DNA from: Entonaema liquescens
Taxonomy: Eukaryota; Ascomycota; Sordariomycetes; Xylariales; Xylariaceae
Direction: 5' to 3'
Assembly: GCA_902805475.1 (NCBI GenBank)
Contig: CADCSX010000003.1
Coordinates: 1,550,001-1,614,000, forward strand
DNA length: 64,000 nt
Of the stretch, positions 24,049 through 36,242 are shown in pieces. The notes beneath the pieces are model-generated. The model ran no database searches, had not been told where the DNA came from, and worked only from the letters and a program-made list of their open reading frames with translations. Numbering within the stretch: position 1 is the stretch's first letter; the number at the start of each line of letters is the position of its first letter. The position numbers were made by a program, and so were the translations under genes.

Positions 24049-24917
24049 GTAGGTAGGTAAAGACTAGTACTGGAAGCTGTCGGTGGATAGGTAGGACTAA
24101 TAACAGTATTGATTGATGATTTAAGCAAAAGAGTAAATATAATGAGAACAGAGTGTAGGTATATATATACCTAGCTGCTGTTCTAGAAAGAAGCATGGTT
24201 CAGATAATAGTCTTAGTTCCATTCTAGAATTGCAACAGTGCATCTCCTAACATGGACCTCTCATCAATTTGGACTTCTACCAAGGTAGACTATATCCTTC
24301 TTTTAACGGATTGGGTAGTTTAGGTACCTATACGCACTTGGGCTTTTTTGGCGTTTTTCGTATATGTCCTTGAACGTATATATTTGATCGATTCCCCTCG
24401 ATGTAGTTTAGACGCCTAGGCTGGAGCATAGTACGGTAACGTATATCTGGGTTGAAAAGGGGAAGGTCTACTTGTTTCCAAATAGGGAGCATAGAACCGT
24501 AGTGATTAATGCAGTCTTCTTGCATAACATCGAATTCAGAACCATGCATTGGGACCTGGCGTTATACGTCATCTATTGGCTCGTCCATATCCTTAGCTAC
24601 CTACCTAGGTACTTTAGACCGAACATTGATCATGCATTGCGAATGCCCTGAAATGTCCCAATTCCAAAACTTCAATGTATCCATAAGGGTGAATCTGTTC
24701 ATCAATTCCGATTATGGACTTTGCGTCTACTGTCTTCATAACAAAATCTATCAAGAGGCATGATGTCGAGCTGGATTAGACACCTATCTGGGTATATAAA
24801 GACTAGAGTTTGACCATTTTACCAACCTTGCTCTATATCATCATCATCGCTCCGCACTTTATATTCTACAGCCTACATTAACACATAAGATTGGCTTTTA
24901 TCCCCCAATATAGTACT
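24049..24917. promoter_or_regulatory. Shared bidirectional promoter region of a paralogue pair
   Basis: This 869-bp spacer separates two divergent homologous genes. Facing the plus-strand gene there is TATATAAA at 24793-24800, about 118 bp before its ATG. Facing the minus-strand gene there is an ATATATATA run at 24161-24169, about 113 bp before its ATG. TACCTAC words occur near both ends (24046-24056 and 24596-24615). The nearly equal spacing suggests two copied core promoters, but TATA-like runs are common in A+T-rich DNA. Confidence 0.5.
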
Positions 24918-25902
24918 ATGTCTCCATCTAAGGTTTTCAACGCCACTGGCGCTACCCTGAGCGTAGCCGAAATCCCCATCACACTACCACCACCCGGCGT
25001 TCCCTATGATGACGATAAACCCGACGACGATGACATGGGAAAGAATGACCCAGATTCTATTGTCTACGTGAACTTGGTAGCCAATAACATCCCGGATAAA
25101 CTGAAACCCCGGATCAAGGATCTTGAGCAAATGCTAAACCTCACACACCAGTGGTTGGACATCCACGCTGGCTACCAGGTCAAGGCGAGGAAGGCCGATG
25201 GAACGTTGCCATCTGACAACTCAGATGAATCCAGATGGAAGCGCTCTGATTACCGTGCCAAAGTAGTTGATACTCTCCTCTCTGAAAATTGTGCCTGGTA
25301 AGCCGTCCTTTAAGCGTATCATGGGGAGTCCCAGCGCTAACTCTGAGCATTGAAGGATCCTCAACACGGCTCAAGAAAAGGCGGATCATGCCATAACGGT
25401 GAAACGAGTAGAATTCCACTTGGAAATCCTCAAAGACATTCTCCAGGGCATTGCTGTACCAACTAGTATCCTGTCTAAGCTGGAGGATGCGTTTACCGCA
25501 CTGGGAAACCTGATAGTGGAAACCAAGAAAGTATCAATAAACCATGACTTCTGGGTCTTACTCCATGTGTTCACCTACGATCAGGCGATGGATGATTTCC
25601 GCGCGTGTAAGTACCTCTCAATACATAGCCTCACAGCAGCAACAGACCAAAACCCACGAATACTAACACTTCGAGTAGCTCTGCGTCGCATTCACTACAA
25701 AATCGCCGATGACATGTACGAGGTCGTTGTTGGAAAGAATAGCTACGAAATCATTGACGTTTCCTTTCACTTCGACCAAGCCGAGTACAGCTTCAACGAA
25801 AACACTTGGGGCACAGTCGAAGAGGAAACCGAGAAGTGGATTAACGAGCTCGCCATCAAACAAGTTCGCGAGCCCATCACCGACGACATCCCTGTCGATT
25901 GA
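24918..25902 (+). CDS. Protein of unknown function, paralogue of the gene at 23099
   Basis: Family not recognised. I start at ATG 24918 (MSPSKVFNATG), the first ATG of the frame. Exons are 24918-25297, 25356-25606 and 25679-25902. The introns are 25298-25355 (GTAAGC..GAAG, phase 2, splitting a Trp codon) and 25607-25678 (GTAAGT, TACTAAC branch, GAGTAG, phase 1), giving 284 residues. The second intron is 72 bp with no stop, so an unspliced reading stays open. The N-terminus has an acidic patch (YDDDKPDDDDMG). A helical part follows (KLKPRIKDLEQMLNLTHQWL), then the shared block KRSDYRAKVVDTLL, then long helices (KRVEFHLEILKDILQ). The C-terminus looks like strands plus a helix (YEVVVGKNSYEIIDVSFHF). 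There is no signal peptide. Intron positions match the divergent neighbour. Confidence 0.82.
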
Positions 25903-26979
25903 AGAATCCTACCGCAACAAGACGTAGGAGAAAAAAAACAAGCAAGGAGGTTGCTTTTTCTGGATGATGGGTACCCGCGTCAAAGCTTCGAATAGTCATT
26001 GGGTATGGGGAACAACCCGCAGGCAGTCTGTTATACTCTGCTGGAATTTACTAGGGACTTATCTCTTTCTGAAGTCTCTCATTTACTATTTTCTGCTTGG
26101 GAATTGGAATCTCGCACGAGGGAGTAAACATAAGCTTTTTCAGGATTGCTTTTTGAGGCACCGAACATTCATTTTACCTGTCTAGGTACTTACCTACCTA
26201 CTTTAGTAGGCAATATACTTATCATTACCTACTTACATATGGAGTTATTATATCCGTAACCCCTAACCCCTAACGCAGTATGCGTATGGCTTACGTGCAT
26301 GCTACATGTACACGACTATTGGTAGGGATAGGCAATGATGGCTGCTCCGACTGGGATAGGGGTTTAATGGATAACCCCGGTCGAAAAGGCTTATCAGATG
26401 GCGCTATGTAGTACACTAGACCGCCACTGCTACTCTCCAACGCCAAGAATCTTTATCAGATTCTTTGGGGTTGTTCTATTGGGTGGTCTAATGCTGGCAC
26501 CTGCCTAGCGAACTTTTGTTAAGCTTTCGGGAAGCGATTCCGAAGCCTTATTTTTCTTTCATCTTCCCATCTTCCCCACAGCAGCCTGGAAAGGCATGAT
26601 GAAACTCAGGTGTTGGTAAGAGTCATATTGTGTTGTTGGTTCCCTTCCTCGTATGATAATTGGTCTCGGTTACGGCGGCGCTGTATACCTAGTATTTTCA
26701 TAACTACCTAACTAGTAACTAATTAGTGTAACTATATCTACGAGGAGTTCATGGGTTAGTTATACTAAGCCCTTGTCGTAGTTAAGAGTCATTGCGTCGC
26801 TTCGGCTATCATAATGTAATTCCTTCGACTCGTGCAGTTACTTAAGATAGGTACCTACTTAAGTATATGTAGCTACTCGCGAGCGTACATTATTCAGGTC
26901 GTCCTACATCGTGGAATATATTGCCCATCTAAGTTTGTAAGTGTCTTACTAGTTAGTCAAAACTCATACCGTAATTAGC
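25903..26979. other. Intergenic
   Basis: No gene recognised. It holds the 3' flank of the paralogue gene and the upstream region of the MFS transporter. TACCTAC words cluster at 26184-26204, 26229-26232 and 26850-26866. A CCCCTAA pair lies at about 26259-26273. Confidence 0.5.
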
Positions 26980-28650
26980 ATGGCCTTAGACGAAAAGAAG
27001 GGGGGCGGTCTAATGACGGATCCTCAGCCTTTGGTTGAAAGTCCGCCAGAGTTGGAAGCACGAATCGAGAACCAGAATACCGATGCCGAAAAGCGTCTGG
27101 CACGGTTACACGAGCTATACGGCGCAACATGGAACGGCCTCGACGACCCTGACGATCCGTACAACTGGCCTGAATGGCGGAAAGTTTCGATCGGCGTCAT
27201 CTTCTCGGTCGGCCAGCTCGTGACATTAATGTCTGCCAGCATATTAGCAGCAGCTCTCGGCAACATATCTCGCGACCTAGGCATCGGCGCGTCGACGGCG
27301 CAGATCACTTTATCCATTTACTTCCTTGGTCTCGGCATCGGTCCATTTTTTATAGCTGCCCTCGCGGAGATGAACGGCCGGAAAAACATCTGGATCATCA
27401 GCAACGCTTGGTATGTCTTGTGGAATGCGCTTTGCCCGGTGGGTAAATCGCTGCCTCTGATGATCATCGGTAGATTTCTCGCTGCGACGGGTGCCGGAGC
27501 AGGTATTATAGTACGTCCTGATTATTTTTAATTAATTTCGTGAATAACCTCGGGTCTAATCTTTGTCCTACTAGCTTACGGGCCCCGTCATGGCGGACAT
27601 GTACCACGCGAAAGACCGTGGTAAGTCACTTGCTATCGCTTCATTTCTTCCCTATCTCGGCCCAGCCCTAGGGCCCATTGTCGGCGGGGTTGTCGTACAG
27701 CTTGTCTACTGGCCGTGGCTTTTCTGGGTCGTGAGCATCTTCGACGCATTCATAACCCTATTGGGAGCCGTCGTTATTAAGGAGTCATACACTCCGGTTC
27801 TACTACGCCGTAAGGCGGCTGCGAGATCCGAGTCCGTTGTTCCACCTCTGTCTCCCCGGCACTGGGCCTTCTGGAAAGATTTCCTTTCCAGGTTGGTAAC
27901 TTATCTCGAACGACCGCTTCGGCTACTTTTCCGACGACCGATTGTTCAGGTTATATCTCTCGTCCTTGCTTTAAACTTTGGTATATATACGTTGATGCTC
28001 TCGACTTTCGCGACGCTTTGGATTGATTGGTACGGGCAATCGGCCCTCGTGGGGAGTCTGCATTATCTCTCTTTTTCGATTGGCTTTGTTGCCACGGCAC
28101 AGATAGGAGCTAGAATTAGTATGTGAAGGTCTTTTTTTCGAAACTTACCGCCGACGGGCAGCTTCTAACTTTGGATACTACAGTGGATGTCATTTACAGA
28201 CGGCTGCGAGATCGACCGAAGAATAAGGGTGAAGGTAGGCCAGAGTTCCGCGCTCCGTACATGCTTCCAGGGGTTATCTTCGTCCCCGTGGGACTTTTTT
28301 GGTACGGATGGGCGGCAGAATACCGTATTACTTGGGTTATGGTTGATGTCGGTGCTGTCATATTCACGTGTGGGAGCTCAATTCTGTCCCAAGCCTTACT
28401 TGCATATACTCTTGATATGTTTGGCGAGTTGGGAGCTTCAGCTAATGCCGCCACGAGACTTCTGTCTAACGTCCTCGGATTCGTCTTTCCGATTTTTGCC
28501 CCCCAACTGTACGATCGCCTGGGGTACGGCTGGGGTAACAGCCTCCTGGCGTTCATTTTTGTAGCCCTTGGCATCCCCGTACCGTTGATTATATGGCGTT
28601 GGGGGCAAAAGTTAAGAGCTTTGGGGGAAAAGCGATATGAGGAGAGTTAA
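26980..28650 (+). CDS. MFS transporter, DHA1 (drug:H+ antiporter 12-TM) type
   Basis: A plasma-membrane proton-coupled exporter of the fungal DHA1 group; the substrate could be drugs, toxins, polyamines or secondary metabolites and is not readable from sequence. Exons are 26980-27510, 27575-28118 and 28184-28650. The introns are 27511-27574 (GTACGT..CTAG, phase 0) and 28119-28183 (GTATGT..ACAG, phase 1), giving 513 residues. The cytoplasmic N-terminus ends in the family mark DPDDPYNWPEWRKV. Helices follow from about residue 70, with GRFLAATGAGAG at the end of the first block and MYHAKDRGKSLAIASFLPYLGPALGPIVGG (motif C region). A central loop (RRKAAARSESVVPP) and the second six helices follow. 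The C-terminus is short and basic. The bZIP gene lies about 1.5 kb downstream, but nothing links the two directly. Confidence 0.92.
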
Positions 28651-30173
28651 AAAAAAAAGGGGTTATTACTTACTGTCATGATGCCATTTACAATTTAGGC
28701 GTCTAGGTAATTCTTGCGACTTGTCTACCTTGTCGCTTAGCCGTCAAATTGTCATGGGCCATAGCTACTGCGTCGTGATGACATAGGCTTATGCTCACCT
28801 AATATTGTATAGCGTCGTAATATCTACGCGATATATTTCCTCTTGATTTTGCAACATTTACCGCTAATTAAAGAAGCTATTTCGACGCAAGCAGTAACCG
28901 GTAAGATATGTGTTGTTATTGAAGTGGCCACCTTATGGATTCCGTCTACGAGACGTCGAGATAGCCTAGAGTTGATGTCAGAGTCTTAGGACTAGAGGAC
29001 CTGTGGCCCTCGTTATGGGTCTGGAAGAGGCAATTGTGACGTATATAAGAGGTATCAACTCTATAAATAGGTAGGTAGCGATTAATTACCATTACTAGCA
29101 ATCGTGATGGTTTGCATTGTCAATCTGGAGAATTTCGTCGTGTACAGTAATCCGATCCTGTTGATTTCAGATTTAAGGGGGAATGGGGAATAAGGAATGG
29201 TAAACAAGGAATAAGGAATAAGGAATAAGGAATAAGCAGAAATCAGTAAGGGGATGGGGGGTTAAATGCCGCATTTGGCGATGCAATGAAACCAAGAGAT
29301 ACTCGCCAGGCAGCCAGGGTACGAGGTCGTGTTTACTTGCTCCACCGTGTTCTTAATCATGGTTTCATGGGTCGCGAAATATATGGAAGTGATTGTTCTC
29401 TACAAGTGTCTTCTATACGTCTGGTACATACATCCGCTGCTGGGAATGGTTGCGGAGTGGATACCCTGACGAGAGATTGACGGGAGGAGGTCTATATATT
29501 ATATGTACGTTCATATTTGGTCACGCATGATCGCCACCAGGTGGTGTTCGCCTATTTAATGCTTCATTCCCCTCTACGAGGTGTTCCTATTTATTTCCTC
29601 CGTCCCAGAACTATACTTAATATTTCTCTTACACGATTGGGCTACGTCTTGGCCTTAGAGAAACCAGCTACGGCACCTAAAATCCTTCCTCGTAAACACC
29701 AAAAGTCTGCGTTGCGGTATAGTATGTCGACTAATTACATGTTCGAATTAAGCAGACGTGTCGCCGGCCATTACCCTGCCTCTCCTTGGCAGTTTTATTA
29801 CTATGTGTTGGGTAAATCCGAGTTGTCCATGAGCCGGGATTCCTTTCGATACCTTCCATTGTACGACAGAAGAAGAACGAGATTCTCCGAGTATGATCCT
29901 TTATCACCACGATATGCCTTGAACGCCATGTGAAAGCACCCCTATCGCGAACCAGACCACCGTACCCCAACCGCTCGATTCATCGACATCATCAGACCTA
30001 ACAGTCTAGGTAAGACCCTTGAAAAAGTTCCCATCAACACAAAAGGGACCTGATCTCCGGCTTGTTATTAATAATTTTGGTTTCATCAACCTACTGGCCT
30101 TGATTGGCATCTTATTTAGCGAGAGTCTTCCGCACTATCCAACAACCACCGTGTTAAGGAAGCCCGGTCTGCA
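28651..30173. other. Intergenic with a GGAATAA repeat
   Basis: No gene I can support. Frames at 29286-29480 and 29517-29933 (64 and 138 codons) show no family features, signal peptide or coding bias. A degenerate-to-exact GGAATAA tandem repeat lies at 29176-29236. A poly-A run at 28649-28659 follows the MFS stop. Confidence 0.5.
29176..29236. repeat. GGAATAA tandem repeat
   Basis: A 7-bp unit repeated four to five times almost exactly at 29207-29236, with degenerate copies before it. It is non-coding. Confidence 0.8.
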
Positions 30174-31143
30174 TTAGTGGACTTCGCGTGCTGCCCGTGC
30201 GATATAATTTTGGATTATGTCGCTGTCGCAGCTACTATGCCTAAGGATCTCGTTCTTGAGATCCAATATCTCGTCCCGCAGACTGCCTGCGTGTTCTTGC
30301 AATATACGGTTTTGCTGACTTAACTCCCTCTCTTTTGTTTGCAAGTCGGACATGCTCTGTTTGGCCTTCTGCCGGCACTTGTGCGCTGCCACCCGATTTC
30401 GTTCCCGGTTACGCCTGTGCTTGACCGGTGGCATGGAGTCGTCGGCAATACCGATGCTACCGGCTGAAGATGTGGGCGACAATTCATTTACGGTCCAGTT
30501 CAGCGAAGTTCCGGAAGTAGGAGATATTCCAGGAGGAGATCGCGGCGAGACCCTTGTCGTTTCGGAACTATGCGATGAAAATCGACTACGGTAGCTTTTC
30601 CGCTGTGTTAGCACTGGCGCGGGTTCGTCGAGAACTACCCCAGTATTGTCCGGTAGTCTTGTGTGCCTAGTGAACGGGTCATCCAAAGCGGGCTTGTCAG
30701 ATTGTCCTGGTATTTGTGCGCCAGGGTATTGACCGTAAACAAACATCTCTGCTCCCGTGGCGCCGTTGTCCATGCTGTAGCCAGACTCAAACTGAATTTA
30801 GTAGTCAGCTAGGGAAAACGATGCAATGGGATAAAAACTTCAAGAGGACACATGATAGTTGGTAGTTAGGGATGTATGTGTTGAATGAACTGCATAACTA
30901 TTAGAAAGATGAGGTACTAACGTTGCCACTCGTATCTAACCCTTGTGTTAATTCATCCCGCTCGGTATTATGATTCGGCCTGTAATACTCCTCTGAATTG
31001 TTACCCGGACTTGCCCATAGCTGAGCATCAGAGACTGGTATGCCCTCACTAAAAGGCGACGTGAACATTGTTGGAGTCCAAGTAGTTGGAATCTCGTCTG
31101 ACCAATCCTCGAGTTTCCGAGAAATGTCGAGGGCCGCATTCAT
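30174..31143 (-). CDS. bZIP transcription factor, ATF/CREB-like
   Basis: A nuclear dimeric DNA-binding regulator. Exons are 31143-30922 and 30791-30174. The 130-bp intron 30792-30921 (GTTAGT..CTACTAAATTCAG, phase 0) gives 279 residues. The basic region is at about 199-219 (RRNRERNRVAAHKCRQKAK), with the N-x7-R signature and the AA..CR residues of ATF/CREB-type proteins. The zipper has Leu at 224, 231, 238, 245 and 252, a perfect heptad series. The tail CDSDIIQNYI resembles the end of fungal Atf-type zippers. The N-terminal part is Ser/Pro/Asp-rich, like an activation region, with several S/T-P sites (SPRSPPGISPT). Partner and targets are unknown. A 10-bp tandem repeat lies 68-123 bp upstream of the start. 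Confidence 0.9.
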
Positions 31144-31210
31144 ACTTGCGGTAACTATTCTGGCGGTGATTGATTTGGATACGCAGTCCTTCCGCTCTAT
31201 GAAGGAGAGG

Positions 31211-31266
31211 TCTATCCAGGTCTATCCAGGGCTATCCAGGGCTATCCAGGGCTATCCAGGGCTATC
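31211..31266. repeat. 10-bp tandem repeat upstream of the bZIP gene
   Basis: Five exact-length copies plus a partial copy of a 10-bp unit (TCTATCCAGG twice, GCTATCCAGG three times, GCTATC). It lies 68-123 bp upstream of the bZIP ATG, so it is in the promoter or 5' leader. A 10-bp period puts every copy on the same face of the helix. Confidence 0.9.
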
Positions 31267-32580
31267 TAATGCGTTGAAGTGAGGTAGAAAGCTTGGGTAG
31301 TGGTACTGCAGATATTTTGTACAGTTTGCAATTTATAATGGGATGTTTTGAAAACGTAGAAACTTTTCAAGACGGCGAATGTCCTCTGCAAGGTGTGCGC
31401 GAACAACCCGAACTCTTTTGCCCTTTTAACGAGGCGAACATTGATTGATAGTACTGGTAAGCTTCGACGGAGCAATTGTATTAGACTGGGTTAGGTCCCT
31501 GGAAAGCTGGGATGCTAGGATGCTAGGATGCCGGAACGTCATAGCAACAGGACACTAATAATGTTTGCGGAAGAAGACGGTTTTCAGAGATGGGATTTGC
31601 TCGGTATTAAGTGTGAGTGTTGTTTGCATCAGGGATGATATACATGAGTATGATAAGGTTCTAGGGTTGGTTAGGAAAGACTGTATCTATTCTACTGCCT
31701 GACTACCTACGAGAGACGAGGGTCCGAGTTAAGCTATCACGTTTGAGTACTCTAGGGTTAAGTGTACAGTACTTGTCATGGACTTATGTTATTGAGGAAT
31801 GCAGTTCTATATCGCCTGCACGTACCTTTCGGACTTGGTTCCGAGCGCCCTATGAGTGGCCGGTTGATGCAATAGTACACCTTGAGGCCGTTATCAAGCG
31901 AGCTTGTACACCGCAGGCGGTGGCTTGTGCAAAGACGCTGGGTGCATGAGCATGCTCAAAGCGCAACTAGGTCTAGCTTATGATTTCGTATCGTACTTAT
32001 TAATAATGAGAAATAGGAAACACAAAGCACACAAGAACACACGCAGCATACGAACATACGAGACAACTGTGTGGCAAAATGAGGGTACATGAAGTGTGGG
32101 GGGGGAGGAACCGAGAAGGGGGAAAAAGGAGGTAGAAAAGTTTAAAAAAAAAAAATTTTTATAATAATAATAATAACAATAATATTTGAGAACGGGCGAC
32201 CTAAAGCATGTCTGACCTTTCTGACCTCTCTAACCTCTTTAACTTTTGAGCTGAAAAAACTAACTTGGGAACATCGTCATTCTTGTCAGATAGTCGCGAG
32301 TAAAAGTCGAGGAAAAGAAAACATAACTAACTACCTAAATTAGTTAACTAACTATGTAATAATCCGTGTTTCTCCACGTTTTAGAACTCGTTCTATAATA
32401 GCACCAATGTCATCTGAGGGCTTTCCCGAACACGTCAATTGTCGATTTACAAGTACAAGCTACCTAACGTAGGTAGAGGTAGGTAACAATCCAAATTTGG
32501 TAATAGATGATGCTGCTCTTAGAACTACCCAGTTATACCCAGTTATTAATTAACCCCCACATTTGTTTTTCCCAACCTGC

Positions 32581-32620
32581 CAACATACTACGCAACATAC
32601 TACGCAACATACTACCGAAC
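32581..32620. repeat. 12-bp tandem repeat, CAACATACTACG
   Basis: Three near-exact copies of a 12-bp unit followed by a diverged one (GAACATACTTCG), in non-coding DNA. Confidence 0.8.
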
Positions 32621-33171
32621 ATACTTCGCCTGACTCAAGGCTCATATCAGGGAACATGGTTCAGTGACCCCTGATCAAAAGAGCATATGCATGTTCTCTT
32701 ATTTTAGCCCCCGACTGGGGCATCTCAACAGCTATCATTTCTAATAAGTGTGTCATTAGTTGCCACTTCAAACTTTTATAATGAGAAGTCTTCGGCAGCT
32801 AGTTGAGTTTGATGCACGTCGATAATCCTTAGTTAGCCAATTCATTTTCATTTAGCTATTTTGATTGAAAAGGAGCTGCTTTAGGACTACGCAGAAAGGT
32901 TATTGAATAGTTAACGTGAATTCAGTTTACAAGTCTTGCGGGATATGACAAATTATTATTATTTTCCCCCCCCTTCCTTTCGTTCTATTTTCTTTCTATA
33001 CTGTGTGCTATGCGGACTTTGCCTTATTAGTTTCAACGGCCGTTTAAAGTCCTTGGGGAATTTATCGCCTCTCCGATAGCAAAGCCCGTCTTGAACTACC
33101 CTGCCTCATTGGTTCGGCGTCAATTCCGAGGATTACGTCTTGAGCCGTGCACCCTGCAGAGCAAGATACCT

Positions 33172-33221
33172 AAGGAAAAAGGAAAGAAAAAAAAAAGAAA
33201 AAAAAAGGAAAAAAAAAAAAA
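33172..33221. repeat. Purine-only A/G tract
   Basis: About 50 bases of A and G only, mostly A. It is low-complexity and non-coding. Confidence 0.75.
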
Positions 33222-34849
33222 CCGTTTGGGAGGAAAGGCGCTAAGTTGCGGAGAGCCTCCGGTCCAAATCATAGGCAGAATATCTAATAACCCCGACTCT
33301 CCTCGATGATCGAAAGTCTCTTGGCTTATCCAAATCTTTTGATAGCCTTCATCATATGCAGCTCCGGTCGATCTCCTCTTATCGCAAGACCATCCCGTCT
33401 ACTTGGATACAACGCTTAGGTGGTGAGGAATACGACAAAAATACCTCGCCTCCCCTTCGGCCCGGCTTAAGGATTAGGATCTTCGATTGAAGCTCGCCTC
33501 CCTCCATATTGCTTACCAAGTACCATGCTTCGCGTTTTGGTGGTGGCTGGGGTCGATTCTACCTAGCTAGCATATGGAGAGAGAGAGAGAGAGACTTGGG
33601 GAAGTTGACATGACATGTATGGGGATGGGATCTGGATTTGGATCTGGCTTCCAAGGTTCAGGGTCTGGGGTCTGGGTTCTGGAATTCTAGCTTCAATCTA
33701 CCGCATCTTCTTTTCATCATGCGCATCAGCAGCACACCAGCACACCAGCACATGTACGGGGGGGTGAGATTCCACTGAAAGGAAGGTCCCGTTACCCTGG
33801 TATAGATTGATTTTGCGGACGCGGGCCGTGCAACACAAGAATCGGACAGGGCTTTGGTTGGGCGGAATGGCAGGCATAGCTGCTTACCGATAAAATCCCA
33901 CCATGTGGAGTTGCGACCAGTTCTTATTACTCGACGAGAATATATGAAGCTTTCCGGATGACTCCATGATAATTTGCCTTGTATGGAAAACGGACCAGTT
34001 GCAGACGCGGGGACTTTGATGATTTTTGACCAACCGCCAAAGTTAATTCTTGGTAGATGTAAACTCGTGTAGCGTAATCCTGATCCGTACCCTTGTGTTT
34101 TTGACTCGCGTTCAGCCGAGCCTGACCGTAAGGAAGATAGTGATACCGTGTGAGAGTATAGTTTGTTTAATGTCTGGGTTTGGAAAAAGTGTGCAAATCA
34201 AATCTGATGGCTTGTTGTCAGCACAGCACCAGCACATAATATTGCATCTTTGTAAGTACCATTAGGAAGCCCGTGGCGGGTGCCCGTTGTTTCATTTCTT
34301 TAATCCTACTTATTTTATTTCCAATTGTTTATGCCTCTTTCGAACCGTTGGCGTACGACTCAACTGACAAGTCGAATACATGAAAGTTCCCTGATAGTGT
34401 TACTGTGTTGTTAAAGACTTGGCTCGTAATGTCACGTTAACTAACGCGGTTTGAAAATCTAGAACTTCGAATGGGCGTTCTACGCGTCCCATTAACACGG
34501 GAACGCGCAGATCCTAGCATCCGCTAGCATGGTTTATAACACGGTCACGATTTGACGATCGATGTGCTTACAGGCGACGGAGAAAGAGGGTAGGTTCTCA
34601 CCACCGGGAGATGCATCCTAGAATCCCGAGGATCGGATCCGAGCGACTCTAACTGCAGTTTAGGGTGGTAATATCATATATCGGATCGAAAAGAAAAAGA
34701 CACACCCTCAGGACTCCGTGGGGGGATCTATTACGGTAGAGTCTAGACCGAGACCCAAGCGGTGCACCAATCTGCGTCTTCCTCAAAGCAGAAGCTAGAC
34801 CACGCAAGCGGAGTTGATACAGTTGCGAGCCGGGGACTACATGCGGTCC

Positions 34850-34862
34850 GGGGGGGGGGGGG
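34850..34862. repeat. 13-base G homopolymer
   Basis: A run of G flanked by CC and ACAATGG. The exact length is doubtful because sequencing is unreliable in such runs. Confidence 0.7.
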
Positions 34863-36242
34863 ACAATGGCTTGGATCCCTTATCAGTAACATTAGACGAC
34901 TTAAATATACATACTTAGATATACCTAGACACATACCTAGGTAGGCGGAAGAAAGAAGAAAGAAGACAGGTGGATCTGCCGTCTCTGCTTACATCGGCTG
35001 CCGATCGATCGAACCAAGCGTATTACAGTTAAGAGAAATGTCCAAGTGGGTGGGTTGTTAATGTAAAGGTGACTACTGGTAAGATATATATTATATATAT
35101 TATATATCATCTTATAACAACATGATCTAATAAAAGGGGACAGCAGCTAATACGAGATTTTTCGTTGCCTGCCTTACTTCTTAGTCCATTCGGATTCGAA
35201 GCCACTTTCAAGGGTCTATGCGACTACCCTCCTATATGTATCTGGTCGTGTCAATAATAGAAGCAATGAAATAAGATGAAAGAAGAAGAACAATGCTAAA
35301 GTAGTAGAGACTACCCAGGTACACAATCCATCGCAACCGCTTATCCTTTGACTCTGGGTTTCCGAAGAAATAAAAGGGTATATTTGGTTGCATCTTATTA
35401 TGAGACCCTGTTGATCTGGATGATGAGGCTCTGAGTACCTACAAGTTAAGTGGTAAGTTAATTGTAGCACATTTTAGTATCACCATCTCACAAATCCAGA
35501 ACCGAACAACTCGGAAATCCCCGCGACCCAATCGTAAGTGAGAAATGCAAGATTTTGGTCACATTGGCGACCGCAGAATCGGCTCACATGATAATTCCGA
35601 GCCCGGCTTGATATAAATTGTTGATGTTAGGTACCTGATGGCATGTTTCACGAACATCTAAACACAAGCTCTAGCAACATTTATACTTTTTCTTCATTCG
35701 CTAAAATGCTAAATATGTAGGTTGGGAATCATTTCCCACATAAGCCCTCAACGCCGCAATGGTAGCTTTCCCTTATTTCACCATTCAAAAGATCCGCCTG
35801 TAGAAAATAGCAAGACAAGATGATGCCTCTCGCAGCTGCAGATGGAACGCCCTATTCGTGTTAAACCCGGCTTTAAAATTTGGGGTAATCGAATGACAGC
35901 CTCCTTCGGGCTTTGCACCCCTCCTGCTCTAGCCTCACATTCGGAGACTACTTGGAATAATATCATTAGAGTATTATGTTTGCTAGGGCCCCTGTCCGTA
36001 GCGTTTGTAACAATGGAACGACGCTTGGCGCTTGGTTCAAGACATTGAAATGCAATAACATGTAGGACAGGTTAGGGGCCTGCGCTGGTTTGTTGAGCAC
36101 GTGGAAAACGCAAAATCGTCCGAGGGAATGGAACAAAAAAGCACCGGCGCCAGCCACGTAACGGCAATAAATCTTGTTATATGTGGAATCATCAAAGTTG
36201 CTATACCATCAAGATGACCTCAGGTTTCGATGCTAGATGCAA

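Larger units (their letters stand above)
31144..36242. other. Gene-free 5.1-kb region
   Basis: No gene I can support; it is the longest stretch here without a gene or A+T island. Contents are simple repeats: a 10-bp tandem repeat (31211-31266), A/T runs (about 32144-32185), three CAACATACTACG units (32581-32620), a purine-only A/G tract (about 33172-33221), GA dinucleotides (33577-33594), a 13-G run (34850-34862) and an AT palindromic stretch (about 35085-35112). Frames such as 33091-33309 and 34050-34265 look random. The left end is the bZIP upstream region, the right end the Bem3 3' flank. Confidence 0.5.

Noticed and set aside
26255..26275. CCCCTAA CCCCTAA pair resembling telomere repeat
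   Set aside because: Only two units and not the exact TTAGGG repeat of these fungi; the window is internal.
29286..29933. Two adjacent plus-strand frames of 64 and 138 codons downstream of the MFS gene
   Set aside because: No start context, family motif, signal peptide or intron pattern, and their composition matches surrounding intergenic DNA.
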